DNA from: Terriglobia bacterium
GTDB taxonomy: Bacteria > Acidobacteriota > Terriglobia > UBA7540
Assembly (NCBI GenBank): GCA_030038235.1
Contig: JASHPE010000124.1
Coordinates: 1-49,399 of the forward strand
Direction of reading: 5' to 3'
DNA length: 49,399 bases
Positions within the stretch are counted from its first letter, which is position 1; every line of letters begins with the position of its first letter. The notes beneath the pieces are model-generated. The model was not told the DNA's origin and made no database searches. It saw only the letters and a program-made list of their open reading frames with translations. Of this stretch, positions 7,792 to 15,988 are shown in pieces. Position numbers and translations under genes: made by a program.

Positions 7792-10700
7792 TCATCTCTC
7801 ACCGTGTAGACCTGGGAAGAAATGCTGCTCAACTTGGGCGGCCTTCGCCTCGGCGCCCCATGAACGGTACGCCTCGATCGCAGACCTGGCTTCAGAACGG
7901 GCTTTCTCTCGATCGCCGGCCGAGGAGAAAAAGGACGCGGCGCGCTCGTGCCCCAGTGCTTGGTCGTGAACAAAACCCTCGGCGTACGCCAGCGTTGCCG
8001 CCTTCTCGTATAACTCTCCAGCCTCTTCCGGATGGCCTTCGGCTCGGCACAGTTCAGCGCGAACGAGATCGTATTTGTGCGCGAAGCTGTGAGGATTATC
8101 CTCAGCCCATTTGGCCATCGGTTCTGCGACCGACTTGGCGCCGGCAATCAGGCTTTTTGACGCCCCCTCTTCAAACAGCAGCGCCTGTCCCAATAGTGAG
8201 AGGGCACGGTAAAAGGCAAATTCCCATTCGGCGATCTGCCCTTGAAAGGCGGGAATCAGAGGCAGAGCTTTTTCCGCATATCGTAAGGACGCCCGATAAT
8301 CGCCGTAGTAATAGGACAGCCGCATTTTCGCGAGGCAGAAGTAAGCGATCTGGTTGAAGTTTGTAGTAGAGCAAATTGACGCGAGGTCGCGCGCTTCCTC
8401 GTAGGTCGCGTCGGACAGACTGGTCGGCTCAGTGGTGCGACCCGCCAACGCCAAGGCGAACTGCCGCTCGAGCAGGCAGTGGAACGCAGCTACTCTGACC
8501 CTCCCGGCGATGCGTTGCATCTGCATTTCCGCGGCGCCCACCACTTCCTCGAGCGGCGCGCCGGAGGCGCTGAGATACATCACGTAGCTCGAAGCGCAGA
8601 AGCATTCGTACAGGCTGTCGCCGGCAGCAGCCGCGCTCGCAACGCCTTCCAAGGCCAGTGGGAGGTTTTCTCTTAAGGGGTGCAGCCAGTGCTGGATAAA
8701 CCAAGCGTGCAGAAATGCCACCGGACCGCTCAGCTTCCCTTTCACCTTCCGATCATAGTGGATAGCCAGCAAGCTGTACTTTTCCGCATCGCGGCTGTCG
8801 CCGGTCATCCCGCGCAAGACCGCGGCATAGGTGGCAAACACCTCCGGCGCCCAGGATCCCACGCCGTGTTTGAGCGTCAGCGTCATGGATTTCAGGGCGC
8901 ACAACGCAAAGAGTTCAGGATTCTTGCTGATGTGAGCCGCAGGCAGAATCAACTGAAGGGCCTGAACGGCCCGGTCCACGCGCTCGTCCGCGAGACCGGG
9001 GAGATTGCCGAGATCGGTGAAGTGCCTTTCGCGAAGCATTGCAGACGCCTGTTGAGCTTCCGTCCCGATCCCCATGCGCGTCTGATCGAGGCTGGATGGG
9101 ATATCGATGCCGAGCTGGCGCGCCGCGTCCACACCCAGCTCGAGAGCCTTCTCAGGGACTCCGAGTCCGAGCATCTGTCCGGCGGCGATGACCTGGTAAT
9201 GCGCTGCCTTGTCAGAAACGCAAGCGGCCTTCCAATGGTAGGCGAGCGCGTGAACCCAGTCGGCCTGGCCGCCTCGAGTGTTCTCGATCGCCTCGGCAGC
9301 GCGTCGATGCAGATCGATTCTCAAGGGGTCCGTTATCTCTCTTAGGACTCCCTCACGCAGTTTATCGTGCGTAAAGCGCCAGCGATAACCATGCCCTTCC
9401 AGTATCCCAAGCTCGTCGCAATGCATCAAGAAATGATCGACATCGCCGCCGGCCGCGGCCAGAATGTCGGGATGCACATCCCGGCCAAGGATCGCGGATA
9501 ACTGGAGAAGTTCGCGGCTCGACGCCGGTATCCGCTCCAGCCGTCTCCGAACTGTGTCTCGAATGCCTCCCGCGAAGACCTCTTCTGGCAAGGCCTCGGC
9601 GCTGACTTTATCCAATCGGCCGCGTTCTTCAGCAAGCGCCTTGACAGCTTCCACAAGAAAGAAAGCGTTGCCTTCCGTTTCCTTTTCCAAAAAGGCTGCC
9701 AGCACTTTATTCCCACCCACCTCCGGACCCAGCATCGCAACGCTCATCTGCCGGATTTCAGAGCTGTTCAGGCGTGGTACGGGGAACAGAGTGGCCTCCG
9801 GGTATTCGGAGGGCAAAGCGGGGCGATCCTCAGTACGGTGCGCCAGCACGATCATCAGGGGAAGGGCGGTCGCGCATTGACTTAGTTTTCGAAGCAGGCC
9901 CAGGTCTTCGCGCAGGAGATGGCTGTCCTCGATTTCCAGCAGCGCAGGTTTTCCCAGCCGCTGAAACAGGGCCAGGATATGCTCGGTAAACAGCGCGGAG
10001 AACGTTTCGGGATCGACAGCCGGCGGATCGGGTACACTTTGGCCCAGCACCCCTTCGATTTCGGGGAATACTGCCTTCAACACGCTCGCTTCGGAATCGG
10101 CAAGCGGCAGGATGAGCGCCAGCCGGAGGACGGCGTCGCGGAACACCGAATATGGTGCCGCTTCGCCGCCTCGGGCCCGGCCGGCAAACACCAGGACGCC
10201 GCGGACCAAGGCGTCCGACCTCAATTTTTCAAGCAGGCGTGACTTTCCGGCTCCGCTTTCGCCCGCCAGAAGCAACGTGCTGCCGACGCCGCGTATCGCG
10301 GCCCGCAGGTGGCGGCTAAGGCGCGCCAGAATTCTTCGCCGTCCAATCAGCGGCGCCGCCCGAAGATAACTCTCCCGATGCTCAATGCTTTCGCGGGGTA
10401 AGGGCTGTTCGGCCGCGCTGGCCAAATCAGCGATGAGCCTGTTGGCGTCGGCGTACCGGTCCGAGGCCAGGGGTGAGAGCAGGCGATGGACGATTGTTAT
10501 CAGTCCAACTGGAACTCCCAGCGCCGAAAGATCGAGGCGCTGGTCCGATTTCACGTTTTCGCCGGCCAGAATTTCGACTGCGATCACGCCGACGGCATAC
10601 AGATCGCTCGCGGGGCCCGGCGGGAATCCTGCCAGGATTTCGGGAGCCATGTACCGCGGAGTGCCGGCGATCAGGCGTGAGGATAGCCCTGAAACCCCGA

Positions 10701-11274
10701 AATCCATTACGGTCACGTGTGCTCCGGTCAGCAACACATTGGAAGGTTTCAGATCGCGGTGAGTGATCCCATGCCGGTGCAGGTACGAAAGCGCCTGGAG
10801 AATCTGAAACAAAAAATCGATTTTCTCTGAGAAAGACGCCTTACGCGCGGCGAGGGTCAGCGTCACCGCATCCGGAAGCAGCGACATGGTGAAATACGGG
10901 CCGGCATCGTTTGCAAACCCGTAGTCGAGCACAGAAATGATGTTGGGATGGCGCAGTGAAGAAAGGATCCGAAATTCCTGAGCGATCGCGGCTGCCAATC
11001 CGGCCGTAACGGTGCTTGACCGTTCGGAGACTCCTGCTTGGGGCGAAGCCCAATCCTGATTCCCCTCGGCCGTCAGAGTCGTACTCTCGCTGCTGGCGGA
11101 GGACCCGGGCCATCTGGGCGTGGGCGTACGGGAACCGGAAGAGCGCCTTTTGATGCGCTTGAGCGCCACAATCTCGCCGGTGAGCCAGTCCTTGCAACGA
11201 TAAACCTCGCCCATGCCTCCGGCGCCAAGCTTTCCCAGTGCCTCGTACCGGTAGCCAATAAGTTCTGGACGCAT
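7792..11274 (-). CDS. Serine/threonine protein kinase fused to AAA ATPase and TPR-like region
   Basis: About 1160 residues from ATG 11274 (an in-frame TTG at 11298 adds eight). Order: Hanks-type kinase (GAGGMGEVY 17-25, VALK with K39, HRDLKPSN near 185, DFG, GTPRYMAPE), then an AAA_16/MalT-like ATPase with Walker A GESGAGKS near residue 350, then a long helical repeat region. This is PknK-like architecture: a cytoplasmic signalling protein that phosphorylates partners and probably acts as an ATP-driven scaffold. Between K39 and the alphaC Glu (E100) lie 61 residues, including a Ser/Thr/Pro-rich stretch at 45-94 that is much longer than usual and could be an autophosphorylation loop. It is the last gene of a minus-strand run with the enzymes at 11393-15909. 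Confidence 0.9.
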   Translation of the reverse strand: MRPELIGYRYEALGKLGAGGMGEVYRCKDWLTGEIVALKRIKRRSSGSRTPTPRWPGSSASSESTTLTAEGNQDWASPQAGVSERSSTVTAGLAAAIAQEFRILSSLRHPNIISVLDYGFANDAGPYFTMSLLPDAVTLTLAARKASFSEKIDFLFQILQALSYLHRHGITHRDLKPSNVLLTGAHVTVMDFGVSGLSSRLIAGTPRYMAPEILAGFPPGPASDLYAVGVIAVEILAGENVKSDQRLDLSALGVPVGLITIVHRLLSPLASDRYADANRLIADLASAAEQPLPRESIEHRESYLRAAPLIGRRRILARLSRHLRAAIRGVGSTLLLAGESGAGKSRLLEKLRSDALVRGVLVFAGRARGGEAAPYSVFRDAVLRLALILPLADSEASVLKAVFPEIEGVLGQSVPDPPAVDPETFSALFTEHILALFQRLGKPALLEIEDSHLLREDLGLLRKLSQCATALPLMIVLAHRTEDRPALPSEYPEATLFPVPRLNSSEIRQMSVAMLGPEVGGNKVLAAFLEKETEGNAFFLVEAVKALAEERGRLDKVSAEALPEEVFAGGIRDTVRRRLERIPASSRELLQLSAILGRDVHPDILAAAGGDVDHFLMHCDELGILEGHGYRWRFTHDKLREGVLREITDPLRIDLHRRAAEAIENTRGGQADWVHALAYHWKAACVSDKAAHYQVIAAGQMLGLGVPEKALELGVDAARQLGIDIPSSLDQTRMGIGTEAQQASAMLRERHFTDLGNLPGLADERVDRAVQALQLILPAAHISKNPELFALCALKSMTLTLKHGVGSWAPEVFATYAAVLRGMTGDSRDAEKYSLLAIHYDRKVKGKLSGPVAFLHAWFIQHWLHPLRENLPLALEGVASAAAAGDSLYECFCASSYVMYLSASGAPLEEVVGAAEMQMQRIAGRVRVAAFHCLLERQFALALAGRTTEPTSLSDATYEEARDLASICSTTNFNQIAYFCLAKMRLSYYYGDYRASLRYAEKALPLIPAFQGQIAEWEFAFYRALSLLGQALLFEEGASKSLIAGAKSVAEPMAKWAEDNPHSFAHKYDLVRAELCRAEGHPEEAGELYEKAATLAYAEGFVHDQALGHERAASFFSSAGDREKARSEARSAIEAYRSWGAEAKAAQVEQHFFPGLHGER

Positions 11275-11392
11275 CCCCGGAACCTTATTATCGAGCAACT
11301 GCGGAGACCCGGTATCGCCATGACGGCGACACCCAGCGTACGAGCTTGCACCTCACAACCTGCCGCGCTCCCCACAGCCGCGACTCAGGATT

Positions 11393-12382
11393 TTAGTCAT
11401 TTCGGCCCAGCAATATCGCGTTCGCATGCATATCCGGCCCCAATGCGAGGAGCGCAAGGCGATCGCGCTCGATCGAGCCTTGTTGGATGCCAAAAGCCAG
11501 ATTGACGGGATTGTTGGCCACGGTCATGTTGGCGAACTGCTGGATCGTCTGAAGAAGCTGCCCGGGCTGAATCGCTTTGGTCCAGGCATCGTAAAGGACT
11601 TGTGACGCCTGGTGCGCGATCAATGCAATGTCGCTTCCTTTGAGGTTCTGCCGCTTGAGGATGTTCAGAACGGCTTGGGGAGCGGTCTTTTCTCCAAAGA
11701 CGGCGAACCCCTGAAAACCTTCCGGCGTTATCTGGAAAAACGAATCGGTCCACAGCCAGCGGACGCAAGCGTCCACAAGCTGGCCCTGCATGAACATTGA
11801 ACCGTAGTATTGCGATTGGGTGATGGTCTCCTGATCGAGGATGGTCCAACGGCTGGCATCGGCGCTCGAGGCGAGCACCGCAGCTCCGGCGCCGTCGCCG
11901 GCGCTGACGGACTGGACGGTGTGATAGCTCACATGGCGCGTCCAGTTACCGCCCGCAACAACCAGCGCGTGCCCGACTCTCCCGGAGCGAATCATTCCAT
12001 CGGCAATCAACAGCCCGGCGTGAAAATTCGAGAATTCGTTATTCAGCGGAATCACCCAGGCGCGTTGGGGCAGAGCGAGAACCTTATGGAGCCGGCACAG
12101 TTCATTGGGATTCCAATAAGTGCTGACCGATCCGGTGCCCAGCAGCACATCGACCGCGGACGGATCGATTCCGGCGGCTGCCAGCGCTTGCATGGCAGCC
12201 GGGACCATGATCGTCATCAGGTCCTCATCTACGTTGAGTACTCGTCGCTCGAGGTAGCCCTGGAAGGGATTGTGCGGCGGGGGGTGCTGCTTCAACCAGT
12301 CGAAGATTGGATCGTCGTTGGTGCGGACGGCGGCCGGAACTGCATATCCGGCGCCGAGAATTCGTGGAATGCTGGCGGCCAT
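11393..12382 (-). CDS. FabH/thiolase-fold protein lacking the catalytic cysteine
   Basis: The 329-residue protein aligns along its length with 3-oxoacyl-ACP synthase III: N-terminal ILGAGYAVPAAVRTN, central SAGDGAGAAVLASS, His in IALIAHQAS and Asn in VANNPVNLAFG. Where FabH has AAACAGF, this protein has NNEFSNF, so the nucleophilic Cys position is Phe, with Ser next to it. His and Asn of the triad remain. A normal condensing reaction is therefore unlikely; non-elongating acyl transfer, decarboxylation or a partner-subunit role are alternatives. AGGAG three bases before ATG 12382 overlaps the end of the upstream oxidase gene (6-bp gap), implying translational coupling. Confidence 0.85.
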   Translation of the reverse strand: MAASIPRILGAGYAVPAAVRTNDDPIFDWLKQHPPPHNPFQGYLERRVLNVDEDLMTIMVPAAMQALAAAGIDPSAVDVLLGTGSVSTYWNPNELCRLHKVLALPQRAWVIPLNNEFSNFHAGLLIADGMIRSGRVGHALVVAGGNWTRHVSYHTVQSVSAGDGAGAAVLASSADASRWTILDQETITQSQYYGSMFMQGQLVDACVRWLWTDSFFQITPEGFQGFAVFGEKTAPQAVLNILKRQNLKGSDIALIAHQASQVLYDAWTKAIQPGQLLQTIQQFANMTVANNPVNLAFGIQQGSIERDRLALLALGPDMHANAILLGRND

Positions 12383-12388
12383 TTGCTC

Positions 12389-14092
12389 CTATCTGGCGCC
12401 CGCTGCCTGAGCGGCGGCGGCGACGGGTTCCGTGACCCAGGGCGGTTTCGGTAAACCGAAATGCTTCTGCAACATGATCTCGGCAGTTTGCAACGCGCCT
12501 TCCACCCAAGTCTGGTTAGTGGACCAGGCCTCGCCGCACACGTAGCACGGGAAGTCCGGCTTCGGCTGCGTCATCTGGTGGAGAACTTCCCACGATTTGT
12601 AGCCGATATTCCAGAAATGCACTCCGCCGCCAAACGGGTCCGCCGACCAGTCCATGAACGCCGCGTCGATGGGTGAAGGTGCGAACTGCACATTATGCAT
12701 CAAGACGAGCTGCCGATGCATTTCCGCCGCCATCTCGTAAGGAGCTTCATGCTCATGCCAGTTTTTTCGCAGCCGCGCGGTGAATGGGTTGACCGCAGCC
12801 GCGACGTTGGCCGTCGCGCGAGGATACATGCGAGCCTTTGCGCCGGTTTTCCTGGCGACGCGCGCCGCTGCTCCCAGGCCGCCCCAAAAGCCAACGTCGG
12901 CCTGATCGTTGTACGCCATAATAATCCCAGGTCCGTCCTTGAGCATCGTTCCGTTGGGTCCGCTCGGCCAGTAGTAGCATTGGTGCACAGGGATGTCGGT
13001 CAGGGATCGCCCTTCCGACACTCCTACAGCGCTCCACCACGCATAGGGATAGACGAGGAATAGTTTGTACAACGGAATAGGTTCTACAGAATCCAACAGC
13101 ACCTGAACGTCGGGAGCCTTCTGCGGATCGAGTACGGGTCCTCGCTGAGCCAGAAGCCGAATGGAACGCGGAGGCATCGCCAGGACCACCGCGCGGGCCA
13201 TCACGGACGGATGCCCGCTGCGGAACTGCAGCGTTACGCCTTGGCTGCCATCGGGCAGCGTCGCAGCGTCGAATCCTTCCAACCATGCGTTTGGCGTCAC
13301 TACCCCGCCGGCCGCGACAAATCGTTCCTGAAGAGTCCAGGGAACCGCATCGTAACCGTCGTCAAGCAGGTAATAGTTGACGTCCGGCGTGAAATTGAAG
13401 TACTCGGAGATCATATCGACTGCATTGGCGTTGGCTCCCAGTGAGTCGTAGCCAATCGTCGCCTTGGCGAGCGCGAGGGCTTCCGTCGTCATCGCGCGGG
13501 CCAGCAGGTTCCAGAATCCGTGTTTGTAGAGCGGTGTTCCGTCCACTTCGGCTTGCTGAAGATACTTATCCAGCGCTTCACCTGTCAGGACGTTAACGCC
13601 AGGCAGGAGCTTGGCGACCGCCCAACCGATCAGATCATTGGGCGAGCGCTTTGGCTCCGCAAGGAACTGCTGTTCGGCCCAGGCAAGATCGTAGGGCAGG
13701 AGCGAGGCGTCGGTCGTCTGGCTGCCGCGGAGCTGCCAGCCTCGAAGATAGGCGATGTTCTGGGGCAGGTCCACGATCTGCGGAAAACGCGGCAGCTTCA
13801 ACTCGTTTTCGATCAGGCTGCGAATCCACGTTTGCGCCGAGACATATCGCATGCCGCCGGCTTCGCACACTGTCTCCGCGGCGTGAGCCGACTGCGCGGA
13901 GAGCAGCCGCCCCCCGATGCGGTCGCTGCCTTCGAACACCTGAACGCTAAGCTTTTTGCTGGCGTGCTTCCGCCCGCGCAACTTTTTGGAAGCGCCGGCA
14001 TCCGCAGTTGCAAGTCTCCATCCGGCGTAGATTCCGCTGATGCCGCCGCCAACAATGGCGACATCAAGGATTTCGGATTTTTTCGAGGGCAT
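12389..14092 (-). CDS. Flavin amine oxidase / L-amino-acid oxidase family enzyme
   Basis: The 567-residue protein starts at ATG 14092 after AAAGGAGATCTT. It has the N-terminal FAD dinucleotide fold VAIVGGGISGIYAGWRL (10-26), the FEGSDRIGGRL ribose-binding motif near 54, an EAGGMRYV segment and a C-terminal FAD motif YVCGEAWSTNQTWVEGALQTAE near 525. This is the monoamine-oxidase/L-amino-acid-oxidase family, which oxidises an amine or amino acid to an imine and then a carbonyl with release of H2O2. A short Lys-rich insertion (KKLRGRKHASKK) interrupts the Rossmann fold at 34-46. Immediate linkage to a ThDP enzyme and a ketosynthase-like protein suggests it supplies a 2-oxoacid for them, which is inference. 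Confidence 0.9.
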   Translation of the reverse strand: MPSKKSEILDVAIVGGGISGIYAGWRLATADAGASKKLRGRKHASKKLSVQVFEGSDRIGGRLLSAQSAHAAETVCEAGGMRYVSAQTWIRSLIENELKLPRFPQIVDLPQNIAYLRGWQLRGSQTTDASLLPYDLAWAEQQFLAEPKRSPNDLIGWAVAKLLPGVNVLTGEALDKYLQQAEVDGTPLYKHGFWNLLARAMTTEALALAKATIGYDSLGANANAVDMISEYFNFTPDVNYYLLDDGYDAVPWTLQERFVAAGGVVTPNAWLEGFDAATLPDGSQGVTLQFRSGHPSVMARAVVLAMPPRSIRLLAQRGPVLDPQKAPDVQVLLDSVEPIPLYKLFLVYPYAWWSAVGVSEGRSLTDIPVHQCYYWPSGPNGTMLKDGPGIIMAYNDQADVGFWGGLGAAARVARKTGAKARMYPRATANVAAAVNPFTARLRKNWHEHEAPYEMAAEMHRQLVLMHNVQFAPSPIDAAFMDWSADPFGGGVHFWNIGYKSWEVLHQMTQPKPDFPCYVCGEAWSTNQTWVEGALQTAEIMLQKHFGLPKPPWVTEPVAAAAQAAGAR

Positions 14093-14115
14093 AAGATCTC
14101 CTTTTCCCGGTCTGG

Positions 14116-15909
14116 CTAATGTGGGGGAATTGGGGGCGGAAAATAAGGGCTAAATGCACTGCGGTTGACCTGGGCGACGATCACTTGCGGCCGATGTTCG
14201 CCATTGGCCTTCGCCAAGACCTCTGGCATGATCTTCTCCAGTTCAGGCGGGCTGGTGACGACATAAGCGTCGGCCCCGAGCCCTTGGGCGAATTGGGCCA
14301 AGTCCGGATTTCCCAGCCGGTAAAGGTCGGCCCAAACCCTGGGATCCGTCTTGTCCGCGAAATAATACTCCTGCCCCTGCGTGACCATGTGGAGGTCGTC
14401 ATCGTACAACACAACCCAGATCGCGCCCACATTGTAGTGCCTGGCAGTGGACACTTCGGCGCCGTGCATCATAAAAGCGCCATCGCCAACCAGGGCGATG
14501 CAGGTTCGATCGGGCTGCCCGATTTTCGCGCCGACTACCGCTCCCACACCAAAGCCCATCGGACCCATGGCCAGCGAACTGTGGATCTGCATCGGCGGGT
14601 CCACAACAAAGCAGTTGACGCCCCACGATACGCAGTTCCCCGAGTCGAGCATGATGATGGCATCCTTGGGCAGTGCGCCCTGCAACACGCGCACGAGGGC
14701 GCCAGGCTCGATCGGGGCCGCGTCGGAATCGTATTCCTTCGGATAGAGAAATGGCGAAGACTGCTGCTTGATTTCACGGACGACTTGCTTCCGTTGGGCG
14801 GCTTGCCGCTCATCGGGGGGGAAGTCTGTGGAACACGCCCTCATTTCCCGAATGAATGCTCCCGCTTCGGCTACGACCCCGAGGGTGATCGGCATCGATC
14901 GCCCAATCACGGTCTGATCCAGATCGACCTGAATGAACGGCCCTTTGGGAAGCAGGATCGCGTTCCAGTTGTTGGTGGCGAGTCCCCTCAACGCCGATCC
15001 GATCACCAGTAGCCCATCGTAAGGAGCGCCATCTTTCGGGGCCATCCACTGCGACGGCCACATGCAACTCGAGAATCCGTAATTGCGCAGCGACAGCTCG
15101 TGAGTCTCCGGAAAGACGCCCTTTCCGTCCGCGGTCGTCATCACCGGTATGCCATAGCGCTCCAGCAGGAAGGTCAAATCGGAGAGCGTGGCCGGGTTGC
15201 GCAGCGCTTCTCGCGATCCGCTGCCCAGGAACACAAGCGGTTTGCTCGCCGAGAGCAGCATCTTCAGAGTCTGGCAGGCGAGTTCGCGCGGCGCTCCCTG
15301 CGGCGTCGCGCGATAGCTGGCAGGCGATTTCGGCATGACCAGGTTCGGAACCGGCTCCGCCGAAACATTGTTCGGCATGCTGATATGGACTGCGTGACGC
15401 GGAATCGAAAGGGCGTCGCGCAGCGCCTGTTCGAACAATGTCTGGAAGTCGGACGCGTCGACAATTACGGCGCTGGTCGCCGTCGCCGCCGTGTAAATAG
15501 CATCGATATTCAGCCCGGTGTCCATGCCCTCCTGCAGATACCCTTTGCCGAGATAGGCTTCAGCGACCTCGCCGGTAATGGTGAGCATCGCGGAGCCGCC
15601 GCTCTGCGCGCTCATGGTTCCGGTCAGTGCGTTCGTCGCACCGGGACCGGATGTCACCATGACAACACCCAGCTTCCCCGTGGTACGGTAATAGCCATCG
15701 GCGATGTATGCCGCCCCCGTCTCCTGCCGGCAAACGATGTACTCGACCTTGGCGCGTTCATCCTTGAACACGACCAGAAGATTCGCCAGACCTCCTCCGG
15801 GTACACCGAAAACCTTGTCCACCCCTTCCAGCGCAAGATAACGGAGGAGCGTTTGGCCCACATTGAGCGGCGCCGGCGCCACAGCGGCGCCTCGAATGGC
15901 AGTAGTCAT
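14116..15909 (-). CDS. Acetolactate-synthase-like ThDP-dependent enzyme
   Basis: From ATG 15909 (GAGGGACAAA upstream) the protein has 597 residues in three ThDP-enzyme domains: Pyr domain with the ThDP-activating Glu in CRQETGAAYIADGYYR, central FAD/nucleotide-like domain, and PP domain with VGDGAFMMHG. The Mg-ThDP motif normally ends in NN; here it ends YDDDLHM, so Asp replaces Asn, as in some non-ALS family members. It is longer and more diverged than housekeeping IlvB and has no regulatory-subunit neighbour, so a 2-oxoacid decarboxylase or acyloin-forming (carboligase) enzyme is likelier. It is first in a tightly spaced gene trio (23-bp and 6-bp gaps), 79 bp below the TolC-type gene. Confidence 0.88.
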   Translation of the reverse strand: MTTAIRGAAVAPAPLNVGQTLLRYLALEGVDKVFGVPGGGLANLLVVFKDERAKVEYIVCRQETGAAYIADGYYRTTGKLGVVMVTSGPGATNALTGTMSAQSGGSAMLTITGEVAEAYLGKGYLQEGMDTGLNIDAIYTAATATSAVIVDASDFQTLFEQALRDALSIPRHAVHISMPNNVSAEPVPNLVMPKSPASYRATPQGAPRELACQTLKMLLSASKPLVFLGSGSREALRNPATLSDLTFLLERYGIPVMTTADGKGVFPETHELSLRNYGFSSCMWPSQWMAPKDGAPYDGLLVIGSALRGLATNNWNAILLPKGPFIQVDLDQTVIGRSMPITLGVVAEAGAFIREMRACSTDFPPDERQAAQRKQVVREIKQQSSPFLYPKEYDSDAAPIEPGALVRVLQGALPKDAIIMLDSGNCVSWGVNCFVVDPPMQIHSSLAMGPMGFGVGAVVGAKIGQPDRTCIALVGDGAFMMHGAEVSTARHYNVGAIWVVLYDDDLHMVTQGQEYYFADKTDPRVWADLYRLGNPDLAQFAQGLGADAYVVTSPPELEKIMPEVLAKANGEHRPQVIVAQVNRSAFSPYFPPPIPPH

Positions 15910-15988
15910 TTTGTCCCTCGCGAGGCTCGTTAGCATAACATGGGCAATCTCGACTTGGAATACGTATTTCAGCGCCTGCTAGACTAGA

